The notes under the pieces: generated by a model
What the model was told of the DNA's origin: nothing
Database searches by the model: none
What the model saw: the letters and a program-made list of their open reading frames with translations, nothing else
Shown here: positions 24,701-29,258 of the stretch, piece by piece
Position numbering within the stretch: the first letter of the stretch is position 1
Layout of the letters: every line of letters starts with the position of its first letter
Virus record (IMG/VR): IMGVR_UViG_3300020109_000096
Location: 1-30,074 of that record
Source: a virus
Reading direction: 5' to 3' (one strand)
DNA: 30,074 nucleotides
Position numbers and translations under genes: made by a program

Positions 24701-27217
24701 TCCTGAATTTAAGATAGCAACATATTGATCAACAAAATATCCATGATCAATTTTTGTTGTAACTTTAGCTCTAATCGTCCCAGAAGGAACCGAATCAAAT
24801 AGTTGAATACTTTCAATTCTTCTTGTATCAGAAAGAGGTCCAACAATTCTATTTTCTTGAACTAACGCTTCAAATTCGCCATCATCAATATCTGGTTGGA
24901 ACTGTACGAATGCCCTTCCAACTTTTTCGTAATAACGATCAAGTTCCTCGGTATCCGCATATTCCATAATACAAATTTTATGGTGCGAAAATTCTGGAAT
25001 AGACAATTGCGAGACATTGCCTTTTTGGGAATAAACCTTACCAACACCAGCAATATTATCATAAAGTGGGGAATTACTTGATAAATCTCCATCTTTAATT
25101 GTAAACTGCCAAATATAACAACCACCAGTTAAGTTAAAAAGTGACGTTCTTACCTGTGATCCATCGGCGGGGTCAGGAACATATAATGGTCTGATAATTG
25201 TTCTACGAAGGTCATATCCAATTAGAGAGCAACCTCTAGGAACAATGCATCCACCAGTTGAAGCATTAAACTTATAAAGAACGTTGTTTGGATTACTCAA
25301 ATCTAAGATACTTTCATCTTGCCATTCTTGTAAGGCGCGATTATAATTAAATACTGGTTGTGTACCAGTAATTACAACAGAAGCTAAGTTATTAAGATTT
25401 CCTGCTTGTATTGTGGTTGTTAATACGCTAACCAGTGTTGTGATAGTATTTTGTACATCAACGCACTGTGCAGGATTACCAGATGCTAAATGTGGAATAA
25501 TTGGAGTTATTGCACCAGCAAATGCTGGTCCCAGTTGAATCGTAAAATCTTTGCTTAAAAGTTCATTCACGATTGCTTTTTTCATCATGTCACGAGACAT
25601 GTTAAATGCCGTGATAGATTGAGCTTCTTCGTTTACTAATCCATTTAAAATTGGATTGCCTTGTCTATCAAAATAGGTTTTGGTTGCAGATACAATATTA
25701 TAATTTCCGCCAGTTCTCAAATCTGCACAAACTGCATCAATAATAAAACCAATATCTCTCTTACATTTTGTTTCTCCAGCAGGTACAGTTCCTAAAGTTT
25801 CTGCAACAAAATGACTTCCAGTTATGTTACCAGCAGTAATTGTAGTTGTAATTAAAGAAATTAAATTTGTAATTTGTGTTTGGACGTTAGCACAGGAGGT
25901 GGAATTTGTATTCGATGCAGATCCAGATCCAGGTGTTGGGTCTGCAGTAATTGTAAGATCTTTAACATATAATTTGTTAGTGATCGCCTCAATCATCACA
26001 TTTTTTGCTTTGTTAAAAGCCGTATTAGATTGAGCCTCTTCGCCCTGAAGTCCCGCAGTAATCCACGTTGATCCGTCTGGGGTAAAATAATTTTTTAAGA
26101 ATTTTCTGGTGTATTTGTTTCCGCCACCTAAAGACACGTCCAAAGAAACTGAGTCAACTAAAATTCCAATATCTCTACGACACTTATCCTGTCCAGTAAG
26201 GAAAGTTGGAGCAACTTCTGAAACAAGTCCTGTTGTATTGCCAGCATTTATGACCGATGTAACATTTGCTGTCAAAGTTTGTATTGTTGACTCAAGAGCA
26301 GCATATAATGCTGGTGGTTGTGCAAGTGTAAGATCTTGATATGCTGCACCAACAAGTGTGTTGGTGATTGCCTGTTTCATGAAATTTCTTGCCTGCTCAA
26401 AAGCTTCTATTGATTGAGCTTCTTCACCTAAAAGACCATTCGTAAGAGGAGTTGTTGGACCAGTAAAATACTGAAGAACAAATTTTCTAGAGTATTTTAC
26501 TGCCCCCAAGAAAAGATCTAAAGAAATGGCATCAACAAAAATACCCAAATCTCTTTTACATTTTGCCTCTGTGGGAGCAGCACCTGGATATGACAATAGC
26601 ATAGTATCCCATGCTCTATCAATAATAATTTGTCTGTTCTTTTGAATCAGACGATACGCATCATATCGAGCAAGTTGGGGAGAGGGTGTTGCTGTTGGAT
26701 CACCAGGAAAATTAAAATCTTCGTGGTCAATTGCAACTTGAGCTAAAGCTTTATCTAAAATTTCGTCTCTATTTTGTTGGATTAGACGATAAGCATCTTT
26801 AAATCTAGACACAGCAGTTGTTGCTGGATCACCAGGAAAATAAAAATCTGGGTGTTGAACTGCAATTTCTGCTGCAGAACGATCAATAATTTCTTGTTTG
26901 TTTAACTCAATTAAATTTGCCGCATCAAGATATCTCTGTTCTGCATTTGCAGCATCAACAAGTCCAGGTCTATTATCAATATAATGGTTGCCAGGCATCA
27001 ACATGACGCTAAACTGGTCAAACCTATCATTATTCTTACCAGGAAGATATGAATAACGTGCTACTTCAATAAAAGCTCTTTGAATTGTTTTGAATGGGCG
27101 TAGAGGAGAGTTTCCTCTATTATCTAATTCATCAGTAGCATTGAAATCATCTGGAGATACGTATAGATATTTTCCTGTTTTACTTGAATATAAATTATCA
27201 AGCCTTGTAAGAGCCAT
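15710..27217 (-). CDS. Giant tail fibre/virion structural protein (3,835 aa)
   Basis: One unbroken frame. The N-terminus (about 30-95, SPLRPFKTIQRAFIEVARYS then MLMPGNHYIDNRPG) and a later part (about 655-720, PRGCSLIGYDLRRTIIRP) look like a pectate-lyase-type right-handed beta-helix of the sort that anchors cyanophage fibres. Between them are helical repeats with DAYRLIQxNRxxIID at about 97, 141 and 186, and CKRDIGxxVDA at about 220, 346 and 485. Two more such modules occur near 1200 and 1458. Then come long serine/threonine/asparagine-rich fibre repeats. A PEBP-like domain lies at about 3355-3483, and the C-terminal tip includes TGYDGGELVVTTPNAAFGLV and ends WWLMEI. Expression is from the late promoter at 27255-27262, and GAG lies just upstream of the ATG. 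It is probably a long fibre or baseplate-attached adsorption protein. Confidence 0.88.
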   Translation of the reverse strand: MALTRLDNLYSSKTGKYLYVSPDDFNATDELDNRGNSPLRPFKTIQRAFIEVARYSYLPGKNNDRFDQFSVMLMPGNHYIDNRPGLVDAANAEQRYLDAANLIELNKQEIIDRSAAEIAVQHPDFYFPGDPATTAVSRFKDAYRLIQQNRDEILDKALAQVAIDHEDFNFPGDPTATPSPQLARYDAYRLIQKNRQIIIDRAWDTMLLSYPGAAPTEAKCKRDLGIFVDAISLDLFLGAVKYSRKFVLQYFTGPTTPLTNGLLGEEAQSIEAFEQARNFMKQAITNTLVGAAYQDLTLAQPPALYAALESTIQTLTANVTSVINAGNTTGLVSEVAPTFLTGQDKCRRDIGILVDSVSLDVSLGGGNKYTRKFLKNYFTPDGSTWITAGLQGEEAQSNTAFNKAKNVMIEAITNKLYVKDLTITADPTPGSGSASNTNSTSCANVQTQITNLISLITTTITAGNITGSHFVAETLGTVPAGETKCKRDIGFIIDAVCADLRTGGNYNIVSATKTYFDRQGNPILNGLVNEEAQSITAFNMSRDMMKKAIVNELLSKDFTIQLGPAFAGAITPIIPHLASGNPAQCVDVQNTITTLVSVLTTTIQAGNLNNLASVVITGTQPVFNYNRALQEWQDESILDLSNPNNVLYKFNASTGGCIVPRGCSLIGYDLRRTIIRPLYVPDPADGSQVRTSLFNLTGGCYIWQFTIKDGDLSSNSPLYDNIAGVGKVYSQKGNVSQLSIPEFSHHKICIMEYADTEELDRYYEKVGRAFVQFQPDIDDGEFEALVQENRIVGPLSDTRRIESIQLFDSVPSGTIRAKVTTKIDHGYFVDQYVAILNSGLDEQVNGTFKVTALDTTNPKVFEYQISGTAAGLGLVSGQIYNASNSLSTNAVAQAEIDSVESASPYVFNCSIRSTWGMNGMWADGSKATGFKSMVVAQYTGVSLQKDDRAFIRYDKFTNTWNQASLVDAFATVPYHTKGDAYWKDDWRNFHIRASDDSFIQCVSVFAVGFHDHFLMESGGDMSITNSNSNFGNTSLHAKGFKGFSFNQDKGGYITDIIPPKIINTSSSNEKKIQYYTLDIQASNSATNHTKLYLGTDGASDPAVRPAASVDGFRIGSKTNEKLYVKLDNGTYYSCLEPTGFTRYTTSLDTLNPAGIVIDNKAQDAANQIEDNKAFIQEEAYQYIITKYPALLTNTSINILKCKRDIGYLVDAIVQDLRLGGNINSIQAAESYFVGTNLSYISGELTESIEAYDYVKNICIAAMRNFDYLRKNCETSAGSAIVDVGSTSGIIIGMRVRSYNPSSFLNGKLITTPAQTPVTSNIPANTYVKRIVSASKIELGVLGSKLTTGAVVNALQTSSTTNLYFDLPAGAWSTITPVTDPTITQDTAYPECATVASTITGYFNDFTSILNQGLTPVDNKSADASDLIIDNKQLIAQVAVDRMLTNFPGFSIPGGNQECIDDVLKVIDALAFNVKFGSNNKIYEAGLFYVNEPALLAGEREQSRYVYEQVRNMAIQAMRNETITITGSTLTQVKDLTITVDTSTPACANVATAITNLIDILLQAVGTATAPGNLTGVVKTTPTYASVTRVEPVIDYAGLSKRATIFTVNTGSGTTNPHKFETGTPVKLVPIAKAGTTPDKRVIRLPIGFETNRTYYVIAPGRETQPEKYNSTSTFDGSDQTKLMLAATKENAAAGIYIYSPETDAVDPNVQIEIQQYVLDETYDLHKYKCNIAGATELETDVSHIFDLPNNNVTPQKVFFRLATDIIGSDLPELAGGATINTKTYFFVRYITSKKFSIHLTHADAIAGTNAVSFVSGSGKNFYVYADKRISPLRFDPLYTAPGNTSGLWYLQVKDESSGTSPRTDSILDRFHNVAAYGAGSGKIRTLDTWFTRVQDNRSKQDRIYRLKYVIPYYLTTVRDPLNGFIIKARTDDKRRLVPQRIRLEPIGGAPAIPRFSNPTGAQERIGFNQTQLSADPINPVDAGIFNLSPEKRTSLYDPYNNPKIIDSDKTSSKIAFTIQSANQVTVGTNTFLELVAFDHTITNTALKNEIFTVVEINAPQGGSFVINNSTSVAANAVTWSGNSQGSAYIQGYFSAAGKHYLVLKNVSDPIVYNNLIDTRFTQGVVFADLRAKPNSIGDSQGRDKSNRKDYLYRVEGANVYTLVPGDIITDDASNNYRIVSVTDIGDFEDTFYIFDIDTIQERIPGQQDGVYYLTCLRGNISPFPTGAGVGDNFKNYKFSQPISQLYPLNYKNDPVWFKQLKASNNDVPASVAAADNYVHGLVTINDSKNSQTKELVLDLVLQPALNSYTFVNSETLTTPTLNPAGGSNIIEAQEGNATSGSEDRYIPISGNSTFPTQRKIYVELRRPSIARSGNHTFEYLGFGPGNYSTGFPLRQEVVLSTSQDQYAQSKREDGGIVFYTGLNSNGDLYIGNRKINAITGEETYLERAELVESDDDSTDNLGGLVTTFDVPVTFNNRITVEGNANFNNPVEIAVDASESTALRIYSVVDGTLGDDVSLSRSVQRNNNDGDITLTKNQIRSAIYTVTPRQSLGVDGQPYSFRTHFTTTLGPTNTTPDQTKLFSNTQEVSYSASLRAQSGDILLKGSEVGLSGSLGWIYANYYTQIADTSIQSISSDGTDLTITWTGAVKNSDVNVSAGSQIRISNFSSNTNLNGIWTVLSSGFAPTANSCKIRIVVPPASGTIYTWSTLPTTPKMEVARANWKEVGVIGAETLRTNTETFGDYKLGINTVSRATNDAYKNGFVETETNPVSNLDVAGTVFISGKKTNITVAGGVQTKASVARDDAFIVGGNHTALNDRASFRVSTIGPSGGKVGINASVAEITAAGADFLVQGSTDILGSLKIAGTVTLSTGNLDSPNPTFNLATLPTTVSFANSATLLNISNSTLATGTQALNIGNYFTNQTVKIGDAATTSILDIHKNSRNSTINIGTVDNANASYISNITIGGAFANSSSSFTVKNKNINLDGDVQIGSGLPVGSGTTNLYTFAQNLNLFSASGGPNTINFARTASILNVGADAGTTTINNSVLIRASETVNGDITLSGGLNAGGVEVVRGVFGTTPVSHLAGSLLNLNIDLYHPITIGKTLDTQGAATWLATNYTLFLNEPSSTTDINVGDFLLIDRSVTFPGQPAGYIPNQAASEIVRVDKLTNLNNSADPAGFRVEVFRGQEGTTAGAHPDNVPIVKLVKSNDVSFLTEAVGLNTAGANTVIKTAEFGGALVANDFLRLSNTELVKIQSLVSALTSIQSLRITDGGSPAVTNFLVESTTGNTTIKGRTDIYNSINLYGSDAANTKLFAINNGATTTTPSSTTAVTGSTFTVTPSGTPTPPPLVPSGTVLPVATDSMIGTWTGGGAVYAAAENKNPALSWSFGSLPTGITISSYTIYLEDLTATNPSTGRRIVHWHLTGIPSTTTTLPANATTLPVGTVIQPNYITTAPGTDGVSAVGYSGPQSVSSEIHIYRLTVTAVLSGNTTSVLTQAVEFTYGNINVLTAASPTFATNSNVIIDAVTVSSAVTSFKVDSANGNTSILGNLNVGAGFNKLTVTGSNGNTTINGGDFRIYDSAGTGNRLFLQNGTGNLTISGLYTSDATSGTNIFNSDLRLNGGDLQINRGSQWVATTAVAVNTFVYNNGITYRVTQAGTTGPGAPTHTTGFAVNGTARLEVYNHFRVNNNGTIDLGGLDYFYGPTGARRWELLGAPSGDAGTVTSNVNYFVNATGTIYVRLPLSPSMGDMIRFIDVGGNLKYDTKLVVRAATGVPIQGDATNIAATVTGITLTGYDGGELVVTTPNAAFGLVYAGPFLSNGAASGVPSDRQGWWLMEI

Positions 27218-27254
27218 AATTACTCAAACCCTTGGTATTTTGTCTTCTTCATTG

Positions 27255-27262
27255 TATTTATA
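27255..27262 (-). promoter_or_regulatory. T4-type late promoter
   Basis: A perfect TATAAATA on the minus strand, the late consensus recognised by the gp55 sigma/gp33 system in T4-like phages. It is placed to start RNA near 27249, about 32 bases before the giant fibre gene's ATG. It immediately follows the T-tract of a terminator. Confidence 0.85.
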
Positions 27263-27263
27263 C

Positions 27264-27289
27264 AATAAAACCCCTCCTGAAGGAAGGGG
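27264..27289 (-). terminator. Rho-independent terminator after the tRNA module
   Basis: On the minus strand CCCCTTCC pairs with GGAGGGG around a TTCA loop, with one bulged base, and is followed by TTTTATTGT. It would end transcripts coming through tRNA-Asn and separates them from the late fibre block. A second CCCCTTCC lies upstream at 27303-27310 and could compete for the same partner. Confidence 0.75.
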
Positions 27290-27335
27290 CTTAAAGTCAC
27301 ACGGAAGGGGTTTGGTTTGATGGCAGTATCGCCAA

Positions 27336-27407
27336 CTGGAGTAGTGGGATTCGAACCTACGACCAATCGGTTAACAGCCGACCGCTCTACCACTGAGCTA
27401 CACTCCA
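27336..27407 (-). tRNA. tRNA-Asn (GTT)
   Basis: A 72-base cloverleaf. The acceptor is TGGAGTG/TACTCCA, the D-stem GCTC/GAGC, and the anticodon stem GTCGG/CCGAT with loop CTGTTAA, giving anticodon GTT. The T-loop is TTCGAAT, and the discriminator is G. One A-C mismatch occurs in the T-stem (GTAGG/CCCAC). CCA is not encoded. It starts six bases after the stop of the small gene at 27414. Confidence 0.95.
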
Positions 27408-27413
27408 ATAAAA

Positions 27414-27584
27414 CTAAGATTGTTTACATTCCATTATATATTCTACAGTATTTGCAATGTCATTCATTGCATCGCGTAGGTGTGGTTGTTGCCCCGTTTC
27501 TTGCCTGACAACTGGACGGTGATCATCTGTAAGAGACCAACGCCATTGTTTCATATGAGTACAATACCACAGATTAATTTTCAT
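27414..27584 (-). CDS. Small hypothetical protein (56 aa)
   Basis: Begins MKINLWYCTHMKQWRWSLTD and continues through a polar middle (RQETGQQPHLRDAMNDIANT). The ATG at 27584 overlaps the end of the upstream gene by 11 bases, with GGAG about ten bases upstream; this is preferred to a longer form starting at 27647. The WYCxxMxQWRWSLTDDxRPV pattern is one I associate with small cyanophage proteins. Function unknown. It lies directly before tRNA-Asn and probably shares its transcript. Confidence 0.75.
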   Translation of the reverse strand: MKINLWYCTHMKQWRWSLTDDHRPVVRQETGQQPHLRDAMNDIANTVEYIMECKQS

Positions 27585-27735
27585 GTTTGCTATGCTCCAG
27601 TTTAATCCAGTTGAGCAAGGCGTTGTATTGAAAAATTTTATTTTCATCTGGTGTATGATAAGTTTTCAAAGATAGTACATAATATTCTAGAGCTTGAATG
27701 ACCATTGCTCGGTCTATTTGAGAAACTAATGACAT
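27574..27735 (-). CDS. Small hypothetical protein (53 aa)
   Basis: A 53-codon gene found in the gap between tRNA-Leu(TAG) and the gene at 27414. It begins MSLVSQIDRAMVIQALEYYV and ends NWIKLEHSKHEN. AGGTGG six bases before the ATG is one of the best ribosome-binding sites in the window. The protein looks like two amphipathic helices with no membrane segment. It overlaps the next gene by 11 bases. Function unknown. Confidence 0.75.
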   Translation of the reverse strand: MSLVSQIDRAMVIQALEYYVLSLKTYHTPDENKIFQYNALLNWIKLEHSKHEN

Positions 27736-27751
27736 AGTTTTCCACCTCGAC

Positions 27752-27784
27752 TTTTTTTACGAATTTTTTGGCGAAATTTTTTTT
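27752..27784. other. A-tract-rich, probably curved leader
   Basis: Three runs of 7, 6 and 8 A/T (27752-27758, 27764-27769, 27777-27784) spaced 11-14 bases centre to centre lie between tRNA-Leu(TAG) and the 53-residue gene. Spacing near the helical repeat suggests DNA bending. No convincing promoter boxes were found beside it. Confidence 0.3.
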
Positions 27785-27823
27785 CCCACTTTTATGTATC
27801 TGAGTTTTCAATTTACCTCAGAA

Positions 27824-27905
27824 TGTCGATGAGAGGACTTGAACCTCCACGGGATGCCCCACTGGAACCTAAACCCAGCGCGTCTACCAATTCCGCCACA
27901 TCGAC
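27824..27905 (-). tRNA. tRNA-Leu (TAG)
   Basis: An 82-base class II tRNA. The acceptor GTCGATG/CATCGAC is perfect, the anticodon stem is CTGGG/TCCAG with loop TTTAGGT (anticodon TAG, codon CUA), and a long variable arm has a GGG-CAT-CCC hairpin. The T-loop is TTCAAGT, and the discriminator is A, as expected for leucine. CCA is not encoded. Three bases separate it from tRNA-Thr. Confidence 0.95.
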
Positions 27906-27908
27906 ATA

Positions 27909-27982
27909 AGCCTAAGGTCGGACTTGAACCGACGACCTACGGTTTACAAAACCGTTGCTCTATCCAGCTGAGCTACTCAGGC
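27909..27982 (-). tRNA. tRNA-Thr (TGT)
   Basis: A 74-base cloverleaf. The acceptor is GCCTGAG/CTTAGGC with one G-T pair, the D-stem GCTC/GAGC, and the anticodon stem ACGGT/ACCGT with loop TTTGTAA (anticodon TGT, codon ACA). The T-stem is GTCGG/CCGAC, and the discriminator is T. CCA is not encoded. Its first ten bases are also the last ten bases of the cpeT reading frame. Confidence 0.95.
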
Positions 27983-28497
27983 ATTCTAATAAATTCAAAT
28001 TGATCATAATTAGATCCCCACAATTGAGTATGATCATTAGCACAATATCCTTTATCCATGATGTAATAATGTTCTTTTGTCAATTCAATTTTTGTTTGTA
28101 CATAGGTTTTTTTACTATCCCAATCAACTATACAATCACAACCAACCAATTCACCAACAAAAAAAGATTCTTGTTGTTTAAAAATGAGATCACAACCATT
28201 TTTATATTTTAACATATTTTTTTCAATTTTGTCAAGGTTTGAAAAATTTACATATCTTTTTTTGTCGTCAATTTTATAATTTTTAACACGTATGTAATCA
28301 TTTTCTAGGATGGGTTCCAAAACAAATTGTCGATATGGAAGATGTAACTCATGTTTATAAGCTTGCTCTCCATAAAATAACCCATCCCCAATGTTGACAT
28401 GAGTTACTCTAATATATGCATACTTTGAAGGATATGAAAATGCTTGGGTTCTATTTTCAAATTTACCCTCAAACATCAAAAAGAAATCATCAATCAT
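27973..28497 (-). CDS. cpeT: CpeT/CpcT-type phycobiliprotein bilin lyase
   Basis: A 174-residue member of the CpcT/CpeT family, which attaches bilin chromophores to phycobiliprotein beta subunits in cyanobacteria. Family marks in order are FENRTQAFSYPSKYAYIRV (13-31), EQAY (44-47), PYRQFVLEP (54-62), GCDLIF (101-106), GELVGCDCIVDW (115-126), a glycine-rich MDKGYC, and LWGSNYDQFEFIRM (159-172). Host proteins are usually somewhat longer. Phage copies are thought to help keep light harvesting going, or to alter pigments, during infection. The start at 28497 overlaps the upstream gene by eight bases. The stop codon lies inside tRNA-Thr. It is probably expressed from the promoter at 28875-28903. 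Confidence 0.88.
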   Translation of the reverse strand: MIDDFFLMFEGKFENRTQAFSYPSKYAYIRVTHVNIGDGLFYGEQAYKHELHLPYRQFVLEPILENDYIRVKNYKIDDKKRYVNFSNLDKIEKNMLKYKNGCDLIFKQQESFFVGELVGCDCIVDWDSKKTYVQTKIELTKEHYYIMDKGYCANDHTQLWGSNYDQFEFIRMPE

Positions 28498-28756
28498 CTT
28501 TTGGTAACAATTCAGGATTTTCTACCTCTATATTAAACAGTAATGGATGCATTTCCTCCATTATCAAATAGTTAGAAATTCTATACATTTCTTCATCATC
28601 AAAATCACGATTTTGAAGTGCTTCTGTTTGAATAGATGGATGGTCTTGTATAAGTTGAGGTAATTCGTCAAATGTGTAGGGCAGACCTTGTATGAAATAC
28701 ATGCGAACAACTTGCCCCATATAGAAACAATATGCTTGAGAGAGTATGTATTTCAT
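28490..28756 (-). CDS. Hypothetical protein (88 aa)
   Basis: An 88-residue acidic protein starting MKYILSQAYCFYMGQVVRMY, with a moderately hydrophobic first helix. A glutamate/aspartate-rich helical part follows (FDELPQLIQDHPSIQTEALQ, DFDDEEMYRISNYLIMEEM). The ATG at 28756 follows GTGGGA by six bases. It starts 33 bases after tRNA-Leu(TAA) and overlaps cpeT by eight bases, so it is likely co-transcribed with both. Function unknown; an accessory role to CpeT is only guilt by association. Confidence 0.75.
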   Translation of the reverse strand: MKYILSQAYCFYMGQVVRMYFIQGLPYTFDELPQLIQDHPSIQTEALQNRDFDDEEMYRISNYLIMEEMHPLLFNIEVENPELLPKDD

Positions 28757-28789
28757 GACATTCCCACTACAATATATTTAGTGAGAAGG

Positions 28790-28862
28790 TAGGAGTGGTG
28801 GGATTCGAACCCACCCTTGAACGATTTTAAGTCGTTTGCCTCTTCCGCTGGGCTACACTCCC
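28790..28862 (-). tRNA. tRNA with anticodon TAA (Leu), short variable arm
   Basis: A 73-base cloverleaf. The acceptor GGGAGTG/CACTCCT has G-T at the first pair, the anticodon stem is AACGA/TCGTT with loop CTTAAAA (anticodon TAA, codon UUA), and the T-stem GTGGG/CCCAC with loop TTCGAAT. The discriminator is A. The variable region is only five bases (CAAGG), while bacterial leucine tRNAs have a long arm. It therefore has class I shape with a leucine anticodon. A promoter starts just six bases upstream. Confidence 0.85.
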
Positions 28863-28874
28863 TAGAATAAGACA

Positions 28875-28903
28875 ATCATAGCAAAAGTTGCTTAGGTTGT
28901 CAA
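28875..28903 (-). promoter_or_regulatory. Strong sigma70-type promoter
   Basis: TTGACA (28898-28903), 17-base spacer, TATGAT (28875-28880). Transcription would start near 28868, about six bases before tRNA-Leu(TAA). It would serve that tRNA, the 88-residue gene, cpeT and the following tRNAs. The -35 box begins directly after the tRNA-Met sequence. Confidence 0.75.
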
Positions 28904-28904
28904 G

Positions 28905-28977
28905 TGCTCCTTGAGGGGATCGAACCCACCTCACATCGATTATGAGTCGATTGCTTTCACCAGATAGCTAAAGGAGC
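28905..28977 (-). tRNA. tRNA-Met (CAT), or less likely tRNA-Ile2
   Basis: A 73-base cloverleaf. The acceptor GCTCCTT/AAGGAGC is perfect, the anticodon stem is ATCGA/TCGAT with loop CTCATAA (anticodon CAT), and the discriminator is A. The T-stem contains one T-T mismatch. A CAT anticodon can mean elongator Met or an Ile tRNA modified to lysidine. Because a separate Ile-TAT tRNA lies next to it, Met is the more economical reading. Confidence 0.9.
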
Positions 28978-28981
28978 AAAG

Positions 28982-29053
28982 TAGGACTGCAGGGAATTGA
29001 ACCCCGTTCACACCGTTATAAGCAGTGGGCCTTAACCAATAGGCGACAATCCC
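28982..29053 (-). tRNA. tRNA-Ile (TAT)
   Basis: A 72-base cloverleaf. The acceptor GGGATTG/CAGTCCT has two G-T pairs, the D-stem is GCCT/AGGC, and the anticodon stem CACTG/CGGTG with loop CTTATAA (anticodon TAT, codon AUA). The T-loop is TTCAATT, and the discriminator is A. CCA is not encoded. It would read AUA, a codon favoured in AT-rich phage genes. Confidence 0.92.
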
Positions 29054-29056
29054 AAG

Positions 29057-29073
29057 AAGTGATTATATCACTT
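29057..29073 (-). other. Short perfect inverted repeat before tRNA-Ile
   Basis: AAGTGAT and ATCACTT, seven base pairs with a three-base loop, span the stop of the 42-residue gene and end four bases before the tRNA 5' end. There is no T-tract, so it is more likely an RNA-processing or stability hairpin than a terminator. Confidence 0.45.
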
Positions 29074-29196
29074 CCATATTCGTCCGATTTTTGCCTTCAT
29101 AATCTGGACACGTTTCTTTGCCGCTCTCAAAGCTTGTGGTTTGAGAGACCTTTTTTGTTCTTTTTTGCTGTGGTGCTTCCAATTTGGAACAATCAT
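29068..29196 (-). CDS. Very basic 42-residue peptide
   Basis: A 42-codon gene beginning MIVPNWKHHSKKEQKRSLKP and ending AKIGRIWK. It has fourteen Lys/Arg and only one acidic residue. The ATG at 29196 is preceded by GAGAG about five bases upstream. It starts some 18 bases after the predicted start of the promoter at 29221-29249, so its leader fits. The composition suggests nucleic-acid or ribosome binding; no family recognised. It heads the transcript that continues into tRNA-Ile and tRNA-Met. Confidence 0.65.
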   Translation of the reverse strand: MIVPNWKHHSKKEQKRSLKPQALRAAKKRVQIMKAKIGRIWK

Positions 29197-29220
29197 GATT
29201 CTCTCGACCTCTGTGTATAT

Positions 29221-29249
29221 AGGATAGCACAATCAACACATTATGTCAA
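29221..29249 (-). promoter_or_regulatory. Sigma70-type promoter of the tRNA module
   Basis: TTGACA (29244-29249), 17-base spacer, TATCCT (29221-29226). The start would be near 29214, in front of the 42-residue gene and the Ile/Met tRNAs. It sits just after the stop of the gene ending at 29259. Confidence 0.7.
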
Positions 29250-29258
29250 CCCCAAAAT

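Noticed and set aside
27220-27408. A 62-codon minus-strand frame across tRNA-Asn, the terminator and the late promoter
   Set aside because: It covers a tRNA gene and regulatory sites, and its translation reads as tRNA antisense-type noise. Its last ten codons could start at an ATG at 27252, but late RNA is expected to begin near 27249, inside that ATG.
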